Positions 28,525-37,374 of a DNA stretch of 64,000 nt are shown piece after piece (position 1 is the first letter of the stretch; the number at the start of each line of letters is the position of its first letter). This stretch comes from JADGGM01 sp027307005 (lineage in GTDB: Bacteria; Gemmatimonadota; Gemmatimonadetes; Gemmatimonadales; Gemmatimonadaceae): the NCBI GenBank assembly GCA_035455745.1, contig DATIEP010000055.1, forward strand, positions 124,001-188,000, written 5' to 3'. The position numbers and the translations under genes are program-made. The notes below the pieces were generated by a model. It made no database searches. It was not told where the DNA came from and saw nothing but the letters and a program-made list of their open reading frames with translations.

Positions 28525-28550
28525 TTCGCGTCACCTCCCTTTCGTGAAGT

Positions 28551-28574
28551 CACACCTGGCACCTGCCAGTTGTG
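28551..28574. promoter_or_regulatory. Imperfect inverted repeat upstream of the small ORF
   Basis: Arms of 11 bases (28551-28561 and 28564-28574) pair with one mismatch around a 2-base centre. It lies 10 bases upstream of the Shine-Dalgarno site of the 23-residue ORF, so it could be an operator or a leader hairpin. Two copies of GCTCCGCTCA (28585-28594, 28617-28626) lie further upstream. The rest of the 264-base spacer up to the next gene shows no clear feature. Confidence 0.4.
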
Positions 28575-28788
28575 CTGAAGGTCGGCTCCGCTCAACTACG
28601 TGGCCCTGCCCGCTCAGCTCCGCTCAGCCGAGGATCGGGGGTTGTTAGTCGTTAGTATCGATCGTGTTGTGAACAGTTGAGAGTCGTACCGCAGGAATGA
28701 CGCACCACGGACAGCCGTTCCTCCTACCGACGATGCACGCCGCAGCGACCCTGCCTCAGCCGGGTCCCGCGGCCCCTCGCCACCACCG

Positions 28789-29595
28789 CTACCGTCCGAT
28801 CCACCGATTCGTTGCGTCGAGCACCGCGAGCACACTCGCCGTCTCCGGGCTTTCGCGGATCTCGCAACTGCCGGTGAGCAGCATGCTCTCGCGCCCGACG
28901 CGCACCGTGATGCCGACAAAAACAAACTCGCGCTCGAACGCGTCGATCAACCGCGCACCATCGAGCGTCAACGCATGCGCGTCGCCCTCAGCCTGGCTGA
29001 TTGCGACGACAGCGGCTCGCGCGGCCAACTCGGCCCGCGAGCGTTCGGATTCCGATCCCTCTGATTCCCCGATGTAGGACTGCTCCGCCTTGCGCAGCGT
29101 CACTCGACACGTCACGCCGCGGCTCCGCGACCGCCGCACCTCCACGTCCTCGAAATAGAAGCGCCGACGAGCCGCCGCCGCGGCCTCCGCCGCCGCACTC
29201 TCGGAGAGCGCCTTCGCTTCTGCTGTCTTTTGCGGTTCCACCGTCGTCGCCACCGAAATCTTCCGGTGATCCACCCGCATGCCGAGATGTGCTAACAACG
29301 CACTCTCGACGTTGCGCACCGTTTGCTTCGGATTCACCTCGGCGCTCGTCAGCAAATGGACTTCGCTCACGGCGCCGCTCTCGCTCGCGACGATGCGTGC
29401 CGCCAAGACGCCGGGCAAGGTAACCAACAGCTCTTCCGCTCGCCGCAGCGGCAAGACGCTGCCGGCGATCGGTGACACGGGCTGCGACGACGGCGTCGGC
29501 GCGTTGAGCGGCACAGACACGAGGAACCTGACTTGGCGAACGCGGGAGAACGAGGTACGGCGGGTACGAACGGAGACTAACACAGCCGCCGTCAC
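28789..29595 (-). CDS. Conserved hypothetical protein
   Basis: I cannot name a family. The 268-residue soluble product has an N-terminal module (about 45-115) with the pattern RRAEELLVTLPGVLAARIV, then NPKQTVRNVESALLAHLGM. It continues with an Ala/Glu-rich helical linker, and a C-terminal alpha/beta module (145-268) with RFYFEDVEV and a paired-strand pattern. The NPKQxVRNVES block looks conserved, but I know no function for it. The start is GTG 29595, though a GTG about 25 residues further in is possible. A promoter-like pair lies upstream. Confidence 0.6.
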   Translation of the reverse strand: MTAAVLVSVRTRRTSFSRVRQVRFLVSVPLNAPTPSSQPVSPIAGSVLPLRRAEELLVTLPGVLAARIVASESGAVSEVHLLTSAEVNPKQTVRNVESALLAHLGMRVDHRKISVATTVEPQKTAEAKALSESAAAEAAAAARRRFYFEDVEVRRSRSRGVTCRVTLRKAEQSYIGESEGSESERSRAELAARAAVVAISQAEGDAHALTLDGARLIDAFEREFVFVGITVRVGRESMLLTGSCEIRESPETASVLAVLDATNRWIGR

Positions 29596-29649
29596 TCCGA
29601 CCGGGCGGGGAGGTTACGGCGCGTTTCACTTCGGAATGTGTGGTCAGAC

Positions 29650-29678
29650 AATATTCCAACAACAGTGCCTAAATGCAA
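29650..29678 (-). promoter_or_regulatory. Candidate promoter for the hypothetical gene
   Basis: On the minus strand TTGCAT (29678-29673) and AATATT (29655-29650) are 17 bases apart, about 55 bases before GTG 29595. The -10 match is only moderate. Confidence 0.35.
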
Positions 29679-29690
29679 GCGAGAGATACG

Positions 29691-31259
29691 CTACGGATAC
29701 TCGGGCAGGTTATACTCCTTTAACTTTCGGTACAGCGTCCGCTCACCGATGCCCAACATGTCTGCGGCTTTTCTTCGGTTGCCCCGCGTCTCCCGAAGCG
29801 CGGACTCGATCGCCGCACGCTCGATCTCCGCCATGCTCATCCCCGGCCGGATGCTGATCACGTTAGGCGCTGGCGGCTGATCCTTCGGTTCGATCGCCGC
29901 CACGGGCGGCGTGCTCGACACCACTTCCCCCACCAGCACGTCGCGGGGCGCGCCGGTCGACAGCGCCGAAGATGACACCCGCTCGTCACCGATCCGTCGC
30001 TTCAACTCCTCCACCTGCAGCTTCAACTCGACCAGGCTCCTGATGATGAATTCGAGCTCCCGGCCGCCCATCGCGGCCTCCTCCGCCCGTCCCGGCGCGC
30101 TGCCCAGCCGCCCAACGGGAACGGGGAGAAACCGCGCCGCACCGTCTCGGATCTCCCGCGGAATGTCCTTCGCCGTGATCTCGTGCCCCGGCGACAACAC
30201 CACCATGCTCTCGACCAGATTCCGCAGCTGCCGGATGTTCCCGGGCCACGAGTACTCGACTAACCGTTGCATCGCCTCGGCCGAAATGCCGTGGAACGGC
30301 CGCTCGTGTTGGGCAGAGAATTCCTGGACGAACTGGCGCACGAGCAACGGGATGTCTTCTTGCCGGTCCCGAAGCGGTGGCAAGTAGATGTTCAGGACGT
30401 TCAGCCGATAGTAGAGGTCGGCCCGGAACTCGCCCGTCTCGACGTGCTCGCGCAGCGGCCGGTTCGTCGCCGCCAACACCCGGACATCGACGCGAAACGG
30501 CTGCGTACCTCCGACGCGCGTCACTTCCCGTTGCTCGAGCACCCGCAGCAGCTTGACCTGCGTCGACAACGGAGCCTCGCCCACCTCGTCCAGGAACAGC
30601 GTTCCTCCGTTCGCCAGCTCGAACCGGCCTAACCTTCGCTCTGCCGCGCCGGTGAACGAGCCCTTCTCGTGCCCGAACAGCTCGCTGTCCATCAGCGTTT
30701 CGGGCAGCGCGCCAATGTTCACCGCGATGAACGGCTTCCCGCGACGAGGACTGAGCCGGTGCACCGCGCGCGCGACCAGTTCCTTCCCGGTTCCGCTCTC
30801 GCCTTCGATCAACACGGTGCTCGACACCGGCGCCATCTGCTCGATCTTGACCATCACCTCGCGGATCGCCTCGCTCTCACCAATGAGGCCGGTGTCGAGC
30901 GACAGCCGCCTTCGATCGAGGATGCGCCGGATGCCGGCAAAGACCTCGTCCAGATCGACGGGCTTCGCGTACACCTCGACGTATCCGATCGCGCGCAGCC
31001 GATCGTGCACCGTCGGATCATCGAGATCGGCCAGGCCGACGACCGCCGCGCCATCCCACTGCTGACGCTTCACCAACTGAATGTTGGCCACGTCGGTGAG
31101 CGCACCCGTGAGGACGATCACGTCGGGTTTCTCACGACGAATCGCGCTCGGCACATCGTCCATCGGAGACACAAGCGCAGTCTGATAGCCCGCGCCTTCG
31201 AGCAGCGCGTTCAGCCGCACCGCGGGCTCGACGTCGGCCAGCGTGAGCAAAACCTTCAT
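29691..31259 (-). CDS. Sigma-54-dependent activator with degenerate receiver domain
   Basis: The 522-residue protein has a receiver-like domain (1-120), an AAA+ sigma-54 interaction domain with GESGTGKE, GSFTGA and WPGNIRQLRNLVE, and a Fis-type helix-turn-helix at the C-terminus (RGNRRKAADMLGIGERTLYRK). The receiver retains the AKPVD Lys, but the acidic pair is replaced (Leu7, Ala8) and the phospho-acceptor position 51 is Thr. It therefore should not be activated by phosphorylation. It is coupled to the mogA-like gene by ATGA (31256-31259). No histidine kinase is nearby. Confidence 0.9.
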   Translation of the reverse strand: MKVLLTLADVEPAVRLNALLEGAGYQTALVSPMDDVPSAIRREKPDVIVLTGALTDVANIQLVKRQQWDGAAVVGLADLDDPTVHDRLRAIGYVEVYAKPVDLDEVFAGIRRILDRRRLSLDTGLIGESEAIREVMVKIEQMAPVSSTVLIEGESGTGKELVARAVHRLSPRRGKPFIAVNIGALPETLMDSELFGHEKGSFTGAAERRLGRFELANGGTLFLDEVGEAPLSTQVKLLRVLEQREVTRVGGTQPFRVDVRVLAATNRPLREHVETGEFRADLYYRLNVLNIYLPPLRDRQEDIPLLVRQFVQEFSAQHERPFHGISAEAMQRLVEYSWPGNIRQLRNLVESMVVLSPGHEITAKDIPREIRDGAARFLPVPVGRLGSAPGRAEEAAMGGRELEFIIRSLVELKLQVEELKRRIGDERVSSSALSTGAPRDVLVGEVVSSTPPVAAIEPKDQPPAPNVISIRPGMSMAEIERAAIESALRETRGNRRKAADMLGIGERTLYRKLKEYNLPEYP

Positions 31260-31762
31260 GCAGCCGGCTCTCCGCTCGTCGCCCGATGCTCCGTCACGTT
31301 TCCGCGCAGAATGTCTACCGCGTGATCGATGATCGCGTCGAGCGCCGCGAGTCCGTCGCGCACGCCACCCGGCGACCCGGGCAAATTCACGATCAAGGTC
31401 CGAGCGCGCGTCCCCGCGATGCCTCGCGATAACGCCGCCCGAGGGAAACGCTCGAGCGACAAAGCCCTGATGCGCTCCGCAATCCCCGGCGCCTCACGCT
31501 CGACGACGGCTCGTGTCGCCTCCGGAGTGACGTCTCGCGGCGCGAGGCCCGTCCCACCCGTCGTCACCACGACGTCAGCTCCGTCGCCATCGCACCAGTC
31601 AACCAGGATCGATACGATGCGCGACGTGTCGTCCGGCACGACCGCACGCGCGGCGACCGTGGCGCCGCGATCGTTCGCCCAACGAGCGATCGCGTCCCCG
31701 GACAGGTCCGCGCGCTGGCCCTTCGATCCGGCGTCCGACACCGTGAGGATCGCGATCCGCAT
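31256..31762 (-). CDS. MogA/MoaB family molybdopterin adenylyltransferase
   Basis: The 168-residue product has the MoaB/MogA fold marks: TVSDAGSKGQRADLSG near the N-terminus, TTGGTGLAPRDVTPEAT near 90, and a final NLPGSPGGVRDGL loop. It should act in molybdenum cofactor synthesis by adenylylating molybdopterin. Other moa/moe genes are absent from the window. ATG 31762 has GGAGTG upstream. It lies between gcvT and the sigma-54 regulator and is coupled to the latter. Confidence 0.87.
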   Translation of the reverse strand: MRIAILTVSDAGSKGQRADLSGDAIARWANDRGATVAARAVVPDDTSRIVSILVDWCDGDGADVVVTTGGTGLAPRDVTPEATRAVVEREAPGIAERIRALSLERFPRAALSRGIAGTRARTLIVNLPGSPGGVRDGLAALDAIIDHAVDILRGNVTEHRATSGEPAA

Positions 31763-31839
31763 GCGAGGGCACTCCTGCGTTAGGCGAACGAACGGACGGC
31801 GAACGCGGCGCCGCGCCGCTGCACCGCCCGCCCGGCCGG

Positions 31840-32949
31840 CTAGTGATGGGTGCCGTGCGTGTAGAACGGCGTCCGGACCACCTCCGCCGCCACGCGCTGC
31901 CCGCGAATCTCGATCTCGAGCGCCGTTCCCGGCTTGGCCGAGGCGGTCGGCACGTAGCAGGTGCCGATCGGGATGCCCAACGATGGACTCATCGTGCCGC
32001 TGCAGACCGTGCCCGACGCCGCTCCACCAACGAACACCGGATAGCCGTGCCGCGGGAAGCTCCGCTCGGCGGTCGTGAACCCGACGAGACGGCGCGGCAC
32101 GCCGCGCTCCTTCTGCGCCACCAGGGCGTCCCGCCCGACGAAATCGCCCTTGCCTAACTTCACCACCCAGCCGAGTCCCGCTTCGAGCGGCGTCGTCGTA
32201 TCGTCGATGTCGTTGCCGTAGAGCGCCATTCCCATCTCGAGACGCAGGGTATCGCGGCATCCGAGACCGGCCGGCGTCACACCGTCAGCAGCCAGTGCGC
32301 TCCACACACGCGCCGCGTGCTTGGGCGAGAAGTAAAGCTCGAATCCATCCTCGCCGGTGTAGCCCGTCCGAGAAATGACCGCCGGAGCGCCCACTACCTC
32401 GCCCACCGCGAAGTGGTAGTACGCCATCGACGCCAGGTCGACCGACACCTGCGGCTGCAGCAGCTTCTCTGCGTTAGGCCCCTGGAGTGCCAGCAGTGCA
32501 GTCTGATCGCTCACATCCGACACCGTGCAGTGCAGCTGCCCGAGCGAGCGCCGAATGTGCTCCAGGTCTTTGTCCTTGTTCGACGCGTTCACCACCAGCA
32601 TCAAGCGGTCCGCGAACCGATAGACCAGGCAATCGTCCTCGATCGTTCCCCGGTCGTTCAGAATCGCCGAGTACTGCACCTGCCCGACCGCGAGCGCCGC
32701 CACGTCATTCGACGTCACCTTTGTCGCGAACGCGACGGCATCGGCGCCGGACACTTCGAACTCGCCCATGTGGCTCACATCGAACAACCCGCAGTGCTCC
32801 CGAACCGCCCGGTGCTCCGCAGTGATCCCGGTTGGATACTGTACGGGCATCTCGTACCCGGCGAACGGAACCATCTTGGCGCCCAGCGACACGTGGATGT
32901 CGTAGAACGGCGTGCGCTTGAGCGTCTGCTGAACTGCGGTCTGAGCCAT
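31840..32949 (-). CDS. gcvT: Glycine cleavage system T protein (aminomethyltransferase)
   Basis: The 369-residue product transfers the aminomethyl carbon of glycine to tetrahydrofolate. It begins with the usual TPFYDIHVSLGAKMVPFAGYEMP, with GLFDVSHMGE and the folate-binding DDTTTPLEAGLGWVV region following, and ends in RTPFYTHGTHH. ATG 32949 fits the family N-terminus; a longer frame back to 33003 does not. gcvH and gcvP are not in the window. A hairpin terminator separates it from the pilin genes upstream. Confidence 0.95.
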   Translation of the reverse strand: MAQTAVQQTLKRTPFYDIHVSLGAKMVPFAGYEMPVQYPTGITAEHRAVREHCGLFDVSHMGEFEVSGADAVAFATKVTSNDVAALAVGQVQYSAILNDRGTIEDDCLVYRFADRLMLVVNASNKDKDLEHIRRSLGQLHCTVSDVSDQTALLALQGPNAEKLLQPQVSVDLASMAYYHFAVGEVVGAPAVISRTGYTGEDGFELYFSPKHAARVWSALAADGVTPAGLGCRDTLRLEMGMALYGNDIDDTTTPLEAGLGWVVKLGKGDFVGRDALVAQKERGVPRRLVGFTTAERSFPRHGYPVFVGGAASGTVCSGTMSPSLGIPIGTCYVPTASAKPGTALEIEIRGQRVAAEVVRTPFYTHGTHH

Positions 32950-33029
32950 TGGAGAGGAGCTCCACGAGGAATCTCCTGCAAAAATGGCTGCGTTTCGATC
33001 CAACTGCCAGTGCGGCGCACATTAGCAAA

Positions 33030-33062
33030 CGAGCCCGCATCCGTAAACTGGACGCGGGCTCG
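33030..33062 (-). terminator. Intrinsic terminator after the first minor-pilin operon
   Basis: A 9-bp GC-rich stem (33030-33038 with 33054-33062) holds an inner 3-bp stem. On the minus strand it is followed by TTTGCTAAT. It lies 25 bases past the stop of the PilX-like gene at 33088. Confidence 0.7.
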
Positions 33063-33087
33063 CTTGTTTCACACGCACAACCCCGAC

Positions 33088-35091
33088 TCAATTGCCCGAC
33101 TGCAGCTTGCTGAATAGCGTCGCAACGTCGAAGCGGGCCGGGTCAATCTCGGAAAAGCGGTTATTCAAATATCGCCCGGTTGTCGGGAAGTACGGCGGTG
33201 ATTGCGTGTTCAAGCACTGGTCGACACTTCGGTTTTCACCAAAGCCATCATAGTTGTCGCTGTACGTCGCGCTGATGAAGTTCTCGATGACTCCCCCGGC
33301 CTGCTGAATACATCCGCGACCAGTGTGCGCCGTGTTGCAATTGCCGAATGTCGCCGACCCTTCAGGATGCAGATCGTAGTTCTCGACGCCGACGGTCCCC
33401 GTTCGGCTCATCGTCACACCGTGGAACACAAAGTTGTTCGCAGTCAGCATTCCATTGTCATTGCCGTCAGTCCAGCGATACGCCGAGCCGTTCTTGCCCG
33501 ACCGCAGCGGCGAGTTGATCGCGTTATCCGCGATCATGATGCTCGTATCGGCAATGACCCCGAACAGGTTCGCGCACAGAACCGATGCAGGATCCTGTGC
33601 ATACACCAGGTCGTCGATCAGCAGCACCGTCCCCTGCGCAGAGCCATCGGTCTGAGCGTACAGGGTGACCCAGCCTCGAAGCACACCGTTGAGTGCGACG
33701 GGCCCGTGCGTGTGAATCACGCCCTTCGAGTTCGGGTTGAGGGAACGGTCCAATGGCCACAACCGCGCGTCGTCCGCCTGATGCTTGTAGCCGACGTAAA
33801 GCGTATCCGTAATCGCGTTGAAGGCGGTAACGACCGGCGCATTGTTGCCGCCCCACGCTTGCCAGTAGCCGTAGACCGTACTGTCGGTGAACGTCGTGTC
33901 ATCGCCGCCTTTCTGCCACGAAGCAGATCCCTGCGCCGGCAGCGCGTGACGCCGCTCGCTCGACACGAGGTGGGGATCGCCAGCCGGATAGCAGCGAAAT
34001 CCAGTGTGCGACATGATCTTGTCGCGCTCGCTCGTGGTCACCGCTGACGCATTGTGAACCGTGTCGATCGGCGAGCTAATCAGCTCTCCAGAGCTGATCT
34101 GACTCTTGAACCACGCCTCGCCATGCACGAAGGTCGGGAAGAACCTCAGCTCACCATCCTCCACGTGCCAGTCCCCGCACAACGAGTCCGGCGGCACGTT
34201 CTGGCCGTTGATGACGGAGTCCTTCACGCGCACACGGCCGGCGTACGCGGCGTTGGCTTGGTAGACTCGGAAGAAACCTTCGTCGGTGCCGTTGATCGTC
34301 CCGTCGTTGTCCAAATCGACTCCGACGAACTCGATGCGCGTGCGAACGTTGCTGAGGTTTGTCCCCTGTGAGATGACGTCGAGATTCGCCGCTGCTGCGT
34401 AAGACTGGAGGATCGCCAGCTTCGAGACCGGCGGAATTGGTATCACCGACGCGCCGCTGATCTTTCCCTTCTCGAATATCGGCGACCCGCCCGATATGCT
34501 CCCCACTGCCGACACCGTGTCGTAGTACGTCGGCGTCCCGCACGAGTACCACCCCTGATTGCTGTGCGCTCGGCCGCGAATGAATTCGCCAGTCGAGTAG
34601 CACAACCCCGCCGGGAACGTGTTGGTGAACATCGCATAGCGCGCGAAATTCTCCGCGGCCAGCTCGAGACGACGAACGTACCGTGCGCCGCTGGAATCGA
34701 AGGCCTCCGATACGATGCTCGCATACTGGCCAAACTCGCCCGTCACGTTACCCGAGTAGCCCGCGTAGACGTTGACGTACAGGTTCGGGATCACGTTGCC
34801 GTCGGCGCCCGTGATGGTTCCGTTAGAAATCAGCGTCACGTGCCCGCTGTCGGGCAGGTGGATGCTCGTGTCCTTGCTCAGAGCGGACTTGCCCATCGCC
34901 AAGCCTGCTTCGGCTGCGTAGCGATAATCGCGCTCACGATCGAACGAGTGCGTGAGAATCGTCGAGCTTCCGGTGAGCAGGATCGCCGACAACGCGATCG
35001 CCGCCAGCGTGACGGTTAGGAGCAGGACGAGGATCAGCGCCGACCCGCGCCGATTCGTCCGCTCGCTCCACAGGATGGATGCGCGCGGCAT
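33088..35091 (-). CDS. Large PilX-like pilus assembly protein
   Basis: The 667-residue protein opens with a PilX-type N-terminus: basic residues, a single helix (GSALILVLLLTVTLAAIALSAIL) and the following AAEAGLAMGKSAL. The body is beta-rich with Asn/Gly repeats and includes the loop DLDNDGTINGTDE, which looks like a calcium-binding EF-hand loop. ATG 35091 is chosen because AGGAGAA lies 5 bases upstream; ATG 35106 is an alternative. It is last in the operon fimT-pilV-pilW-pilX. Placement in a pilus-tip complex is inferred from this context. Confidence 0.75.
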   Translation of the reverse strand: MPRASILWSERTNRRGSALILVLLLTVTLAAIALSAILLTGSSTILTHSFDRERDYRYAAEAGLAMGKSALSKDTSIHLPDSGHVTLISNGTITGADGNVIPNLYVNVYAGYSGNVTGEFGQYASIVSEAFDSSGARYVRRLELAAENFARYAMFTNTFPAGLCYSTGEFIRGRAHSNQGWYSCGTPTYYDTVSAVGSISGGSPIFEKGKISGASVIPIPPVSKLAILQSYAAAANLDVISQGTNLSNVRTRIEFVGVDLDNDGTINGTDEGFFRVYQANAAYAGRVRVKDSVINGQNVPPDSLCGDWHVEDGELRFFPTFVHGEAWFKSQISSGELISSPIDTVHNASAVTTSERDKIMSHTGFRCYPAGDPHLVSSERRHALPAQGSASWQKGGDDTTFTDSTVYGYWQAWGGNNAPVVTAFNAITDTLYVGYKHQADDARLWPLDRSLNPNSKGVIHTHGPVALNGVLRGWVTLYAQTDGSAQGTVLLIDDLVYAQDPASVLCANLFGVIADTSIMIADNAINSPLRSGKNGSAYRWTDGNDNGMLTANNFVFHGVTMSRTGTVGVENYDLHPEGSATFGNCNTAHTGRGCIQQAGGVIENFISATYSDNYDGFGENRSVDQCLNTQSPPYFPTTGRYLNNRFSEIDPARFDVATLFSKLQSGN

Positions 35092-35111
35092 ACGGATTCT
35101 CCTCATGTTGC

Positions 35112-36266
35112 TCACGGAACGGTGACGGCGCCGGCGGAAACGATCGGCGAATTCGACGGCGAACAATCCTGCGCCACGACGCCGTATTCCCAACTTCCGG
35201 ACGGCGGATCGATCTCGTCGTACGTGTACGTCGCCGACGACGCCGCGACGCTTGTCACGACGTTCTGCCAATTCGCATCGCCGACTGCTCGACGATAGAT
35301 GAGGTAGCGCTCGATGTCCTTCTCGCCGGCGTCCTGGTCCAGCGACTCGTTCCAGGTCAGAATCACTTTTGCCGGCGTCGTCGTGTCATAGACGGCCGTG
35401 AACGAGGCCGGTGGAATGGGCGTGGTGCCGCACACTGTGCTGTGCAGCATGCCGGCATTCAGCAGCTGCGTCGATGTCTGCACGACCCGTGTCACGAGGC
35501 CCTTTTGCGGATCGTCGTAGGTGCCGGCCACACGGATCGTCACCATGCGGATGCTGTCGACCCACGCGAACTTCCCCGTATCGGCGGCCGAGCCGTGCGC
35601 CGCCGCATCGTGATAGAGCGGTAGGTTCGCGGTTGGAATCGCTATGAGATCTCCGGTGGAGTCCGGCTTGTAGTAGGTGAAGATCGGCGGATCGCCGCTG
35701 TTCCACACGATGCCGCTCGCAACCACCTTGGGCGCTTCATCATTCACACGGCGAAAGAGCACGTATTGGTTGCTGTCTGCCACCGTGCTGTCGAGCGAGG
35801 CCCAATACGAGATGGTTTCCGCCGCCCCGGGCACACCATTCTGCAAATAGTTCATTTGCGGATACACGACCGCGCTGTGCGGTAGCGTTATCTGCTGCGT
35901 CGTGAGCATGCTCGCGGTCGACATCGAGTCGACGTCCGGATCGTAATACGCCGCGTTCAGATCGTTCGCGTCGCGGGTGACGATGTCCGCGTTGAACGTG
36001 AGCGAGAACTGATCCGCCTGTACGATCATGGGCTGATTCGACAATACGCCGGTGCCGGCCAGACGCAGGTCGCGATCAACCGTGTTCTGGGCGAACCGTG
36101 CGTTCTGTTGGGCATCCATTCGGCCCGCACTCGCGCTCAGCGACCGCGCTTGCATCTTGAAGAACGGCACGGCGAGTCCGAACACCGCGACGAACAGCGC
36201 CAACGCGATCAGCATTTCGATCAGCGTGACGCCTCGCTGCGGCCGGCGCTGTAGTGGTGTCGTCAT
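35112..36266 (-). CDS. PilW-like minor pilin with C-terminal FN3-like domain
   Basis: The 384-residue prepilin has a class III leader with cleavage before VTLIEMLIALALF (about residue 13) and a beta-rich body. The last 100 residues resemble a fibronectin type III domain, with PAKVILTWNES, RYLIYRRAVGD and YTYDEIDPPSGSWEYGVVA. PilW proteins are minor pilins that prime pilus assembly; the FN3-like tail could display a binding surface at the tip. It lies 12 bases downstream of pilV and 20 bases upstream of the PilX-like gene. Confidence 0.82.
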   Translation of the reverse strand: MTTPLQRRPQRGVTLIEMLIALALFVAVFGLAVPFFKMQARSLSASAGRMDAQQNARFAQNTVDRDLRLAGTGVLSNQPMIVQADQFSLTFNADIVTRDANDLNAAYYDPDVDSMSTASMLTTQQITLPHSAVVYPQMNYLQNGVPGAAETISYWASLDSTVADSNQYVLFRRVNDEAPKVVASGIVWNSGDPPIFTYYKPDSTGDLIAIPTANLPLYHDAAAHGSAADTGKFAWVDSIRMVTIRVAGTYDDPQKGLVTRVVQTSTQLLNAGMLHSTVCGTTPIPPASFTAVYDTTTPAKVILTWNESLDQDAGEKDIERYLIYRRAVGDANWQNVVTSVAASSATYTYDEIDPPSGSWEYGVVAQDCSPSNSPIVSAGAVTVP

Positions 36267-36278
36267 GGCTCGTCGTCC

Positions 36279-36665
36279 TCAGAAGGCCGCAATGACTGAC
36301 GTTTTCTTCATCGGCGTCGACAACGCCGACGCCGTCACGACGACGGTCACGGTCTTGTAGTCGGCACGGGTGGTAGACGTGTGCGTGATGTACGTCTGCC
36401 GCGTGAAGCCCGGATATCCGGCGATGCCCGTTTCGGTCGCCACGAACTTCGCCTCGAGCGATGCGTACACGGGGTATGCTTTGACCTGCTCGAGTCTGGC
36501 GACGGCGAGATCGCCGGCCATGGACATCTCGTAGCCCGTTCCCGATGAATGGGACAGCCGCGAGACGAACGTCCCCATGCCGAGCATCGCGCCGGTGAGA
36601 ATCGTGAGCGCGATCAGCGTTTCGATCAGCGTTAGGCCCTGACGGGCGCGCATCGAGAAGGTCAT
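36279..36665 (-). CDS. PilV-like minor pilin
   Basis: The 128-residue prepilin carries a short basic leader with predicted peptidase cleavage before LTLIETLIALTILTGAMLG. The rest is a compact C-terminal domain with one predicted beta-sheet. ATG 36665 overlaps the FimT stop as ATGA (36662-36665). In type IV pilus systems PilV, PilW, PilX and FimT form a tip or priming complex. Confidence 0.83.
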   Translation of the reverse strand: MTFSMRARQGLTLIETLIALTILTGAMLGMGTFVSRLSHSSGTGYEMSMAGDLAVARLEQVKAYPVYASLEAKFVATETGIAGYPGFTRQTYITHTSTTRADYKTVTVVVTASALSTPMKKTSVIAAF

Positions 36666-37270
36666 AAGCTCGCCTGCTCCCACGTGCCATCGAGGTAGCG
36701 CCACCAACTCGTCCGCCCGGTCGATTGAATCACTCGAACGCAGCGGAAGTCATCGTTGCTGGCGCGCTTGGAGGTGAGGTAGATGTCGGCTTCGCTGCTC
36801 GCAGCGCCATCGCGGTGGAAAATGATCGTCGGCATACCGGCGATGGTCTTGATGCCGCTGCCATCGATCGATGACGCCGCACTGCCCGAAATGCCGGCCG
36901 GCGGAACCGCGAAGTGCACCGAGTCTTCGAGCTGCGCGTAGATCACGTGCTCGCCGGCGTCCACCGTCGCATTGTTGTTGTTGTCTTCGAGAATGCGGAT
37001 GCGGCGGTTGGCCGTGTCGAAGCTCACGACCACATCGTATTGCCGCGTGACGGCCAACCGCTCCGCATTCTGCAACGAGACACGTACCGTCCGCGCAGCG
37101 GCGTCGACGCGGAACTGTGTGAAGTTCACCTTGGGATAGGCGAAGGCCGCGATGATGCCGATGATCGCGAGGACGATCATCAACTCGATGACGGTGAACG
37201 CCCAACGCGACGAACGTCGCGACGCCGCGATCGCGGTGGCAGCTGAACGGTGACGCGTGGTCGTGCGCAT
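36662..37270 (-). CDS. GspH/FimT-family pseudopilin
   Basis: The 202-residue product has an extended basic leader, prepilin cleavage before FTVIELMIVLAIIGIIAAFAYP and a GspH/FimT-type beta-domain. FimT-family proteins have been linked to DNA uptake in some Gammaproteobacteria, which is of interest given the GCCTAACG repeats. It is first in the fimT-pilV-pilW-pilX operon. ATG 37270 is used. Confidence 0.82.
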   Translation of the reverse strand: MRTTTRHRSAATAIAASRRSSRWAFTVIELMIVLAIIGIIAAFAYPKVNFTQFRVDAAARTVRVSLQNAERLAVTRQYDVVVSFDTANRRIRILEDNNNNATVDAGEHVIYAQLEDSVHFAVPPAGISGSAASSIDGSGIKTIAGMPTIIFHRDGAASSEADIYLTSKRASNDDFRCVRVIQSTGRTSWWRYLDGTWEQASL

Positions 37271-37374
37271 GACCTTCTCGCAAGAGCTGAGCGCCTGTGG
37301 TCGCCGGGCCGAGCGTGTCGGCCGTTGCTGGACGGCGGCGCAGGCGCCACTCAGAGGCGCGCCACGCGCGGACC

